DNA of 36,694 bases from NCBI GenBank assembly GCA_947177165.1, contig CAMWTP010000053.1, positions 1 through 36,694 of the forward strand. Reading direction: 5' to 3'. The notes under the pieces were generated by a model that made no database searches, was not told the origin of the DNA, and saw only the letters and a list, made by a program, of their open reading frames with translations. The position numbers were made by a program, and so were the translations under genes. Below, in pieces: positions 35,481-36,694 of this stretch (positions within the stretch are counted from its first letter, which is position 1; the number at the start of each line of letters is the position of its first letter). The stretch comes from an uncultured Lachnospiraceae bacterium. GTDB lineage: Bacteria > Bacillota > Clostridia > Lachnospirales > Lachnospiraceae.

Positions 35481-36694
35481 TCAGCGCCTTCCTCCAAGCA
35501 ACTGCTTCACCGTTGACTGCGGGTTGAAATACTCAATATCGTCTGGTACATTCTGACCACATGTCACATATGAAAGCGTCGCACCTGTATATAATTTGAG
35601 ATTATAGATATCTCCCAGTGTAGTTGTCTCATCAAGCTTCGTGAAAATCAGCTTATAATCCGTGATTTCTTTGTAAATATCGGCAGTCCTCATCAAATCC
35701 CTGTATTTTGTTGAGGCGGACAACACGAGAAATACTTCCTTGGAAGCATTTGCATCAACAGAATGAATCAAATCACTCATGCTCTCACACTGCGCTTCGT
35801 TGTTTGGTGAATGGCCTGTCGTATCCACCAATATGTAGTCATATTCCTTAAAATCTTCCACGGCATCCGTAATTTCTTTCGCCGTATACACCACTCTGAA
35901 CGGCACCTCCAGAATATTCGCATATGTCCTGAGCTGCTCCGCCGCCGCAATCCTGTAGGTATCAGCCGTGAGCAGGGCAACCTTTTTTTTGTGCTCTACG
36001 CGAAAGGAGGATGCAATCTTTGCGATCGTTGTCGTCTTTCCCACACCCGTAGGTCCGACAAAGAAAACCACCTTGGGAGTCTTTTCGTCTTCTTCCATGA
36101 CATAAGGCTTTCCAAGCTTCAGTATCATTCTCTGATAGATCTCTGAAAGCATGAAATCCATTGTGACATCTGCCTTGCAATTCCTGTCGATTTCGTCAAT
36201 AATCTCTTTTGCATACTTCTCATTGATCTCATTGTCAGTCATTTTATTGTACAGGAGTTTCAGGAAGTTTACACGTTCCGTATTTTCCTCCTTCTTCACT
36301 CCGTCTGTGCCCTTTTCATCGTCCGCCTGAGGCTTACTCTCCTTCTGGGAAAGCTGCTTCTCAATCAAATTCTGCAGATTGTCAAGTTTCTCCTCCAGAC
36401 CGTTTCCTCTGAGATTCTCTTTGGTCGGTTCGTTTGTCTCACTCTTTCCCCGGTCTTTTCCGCCTTCCGCTTTTGCAGTGTCCTGCCGCTGTGCGGGAAA
36501 TGCAGCCAGTGCATCCGCAACAGCCTGCCCCACTGCAAAGGCATCTCCGGATGCCTTTGCATCTCCGGATGCCTTTGCATCTCCGGATGCCTTTGCATCC
36601 CCGGATGCCTTGGAACTCTCCGCTGCAGCCTCCTTTTTTTCCGACTGTTTCATCGGAATAATTTTACCGGAAGTACCATTTCCTGCCGCTCCCT
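35481..36694 (-). CDS. flhF: Flagellar biosynthesis GTPase FlhF, 5' end outside window
   Basis: The SRP-type GTPase domain is complete: G1 VGPTGVGKTTTIAKIA, G2 DTYRIAAAEQLRTYA, G3 DYILVDTTGHSP (DTAGR is usual, so TTGH is a variant) and TKLDETTTLGDIYNL. Upstream the frame is open from the ATG at 36653 to the window edge (GAAGNGTSGK.. precede it), so that ATG is internal and the N-terminal B domain lies outside. The linker holds four KASGDA repeats (36541-36612), then Ala-rich and charged residues. FlhF places the first flagellar components at the cell membrane with FlhG. Confidence 0.93.
   Translation of the reverse strand, partial: GAAGNGTSGKIIPMKQSEKKEAAAESSKASGDAKASGDAKASGDAKASGDAFAVGQAVADALAAFPAQRQDTAKAEGGKDRGKSETNEPTKENLRGNGLEEKLDNLQNLIEKQLSQKESKPQADDEKGTDGVKKEENTERVNFLKLLYNKMTDNEINEKYAKEIIDEIDRNCKADVTMDFMLSEIYQRMILKLGKPYVMEEDEKTPKVVFFVGPTGVGKTTTIAKIASSFRVEHKKKVALLTADTYRIAAAEQLRTYANILEVPFRVVYTAKEITDAVEDFKEYDYILVDTTGHSPNNEAQCESMSDLIHSVDANASKEVFLVLSASTKYRDLMRTADIYKEITDYKLIFTKLDETTTLGDIYNLKLYTGATLSYVTCGQNVPDDIEYFNPQSTVKQLLGGRR
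36541..36612 (-). repeat. Four tandem 18-bp repeats in the flhF linker
   Basis: Units start at 36541, 36559, 36577 and 36595. The first three are identical and the last has two changed bases. Each codes six residues (KASGDA in register), so gain or loss of a unit keeps frame. Each unit contains a near-palindrome GCATCTCCGGATGC. This is a variable-number-type repeat in a low-complexity linker. Confidence 0.93.

Noticed and set aside
36541..36612. Short regular repeats as a possible CRISPR array
   Set aside because: Units are directly adjacent 18-mers without spacers, lie inside flhF and keep its frame.

Overview
The window looks like a chromosome segment of a motile, plant-polysaccharide-using Firmicute, most likely a Lachnospiraceae member (relatives of Roseburia, Lachnospira or Lachnoclostridium). 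The reasons are the AGGAGG-type ribosome binding sites, the low-to-moderate GC content, the gene order flhF-flhG-ycgR-cheB-cheA-cheW-cheC-cheD-orf-sigD-fapA-orf-swrB-like followed by rpsB-tsf, and the adjoining CUT1-type sugar locus controlled by AraC regulators. Family assignments come from reading the translated sequence and from memory of families; no database search was run. Nearly everything is on the minus strand; only the AraC regulator at 16722-17675 is on the plus strand.

Region A (1-16.7 kb, read right to left) is a carbohydrate-utilisation locus. A plus-strand cupin/AraC regulator diverges from an lplB-lplC-solute-binding lipoprotein set. Next come a GH105 unsaturated rhamnogalacturonyl hydrolase, a GH112 phosphorylase, a decayed AAA-ATPase remnant and L-rhamnose mutarotase. 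After a strong terminator there is a second lplB-lplC-lipoprotein set, a membrane-bound YesS-type AraC regulator and a GH2 glycosidase cut off by the window edge. None of the four sugar enzymes has a signal peptide, so the picture is import of oligosaccharides and cytoplasmic breakdown. GH105, GH112 and rhamnose mutarotase together suggest (inference) use of rhamnogalacturonan-I fragments that carry beta-1,4-galactosyl-rhamnose. No ABC ATPase is encoded with either importer.

Region B (17.7-21.5 kb) is a two-gene type I ABC exporter, convergent with the AraC gene and not obviously connected to the sugar locus.

Region C (21.7-23.6 kb) holds rpsB and tsf, bounded by rho-independent terminators.

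Region D (23.6 kb to the end) is the 3' part of a fla/che operon. FlhF and FlhG place flagella, YcgR is a c-di-GMP-responsive PilZ protein, CheB/A/W/C/D form the chemotaxis signalling and adaptation core, and SigD is the flagellar sigma factor. A FapA-like DUF342 protein, a SwrB-like coiled-coil protein, a MltG-like short protein and two small conserved but unassigned proteins fill the rest. flhF runs off the right edge.

The most interesting non-coding signals are: a 19-bp perfect inverted repeat around an extended -10 box in the divergent promoter region; a 23-bp intercistronic stem before GH105 whose imperfections are mostly G-U wobbles in the minus-strand RNA; a hairpin that pairs with the ribosome binding site of the AAA-ATPase remnant; and four 18-bp tandem repeats coding a KASGDA linker in flhF. 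I found no tRNA, rRNA, CRISPR array or intact insertion sequence.
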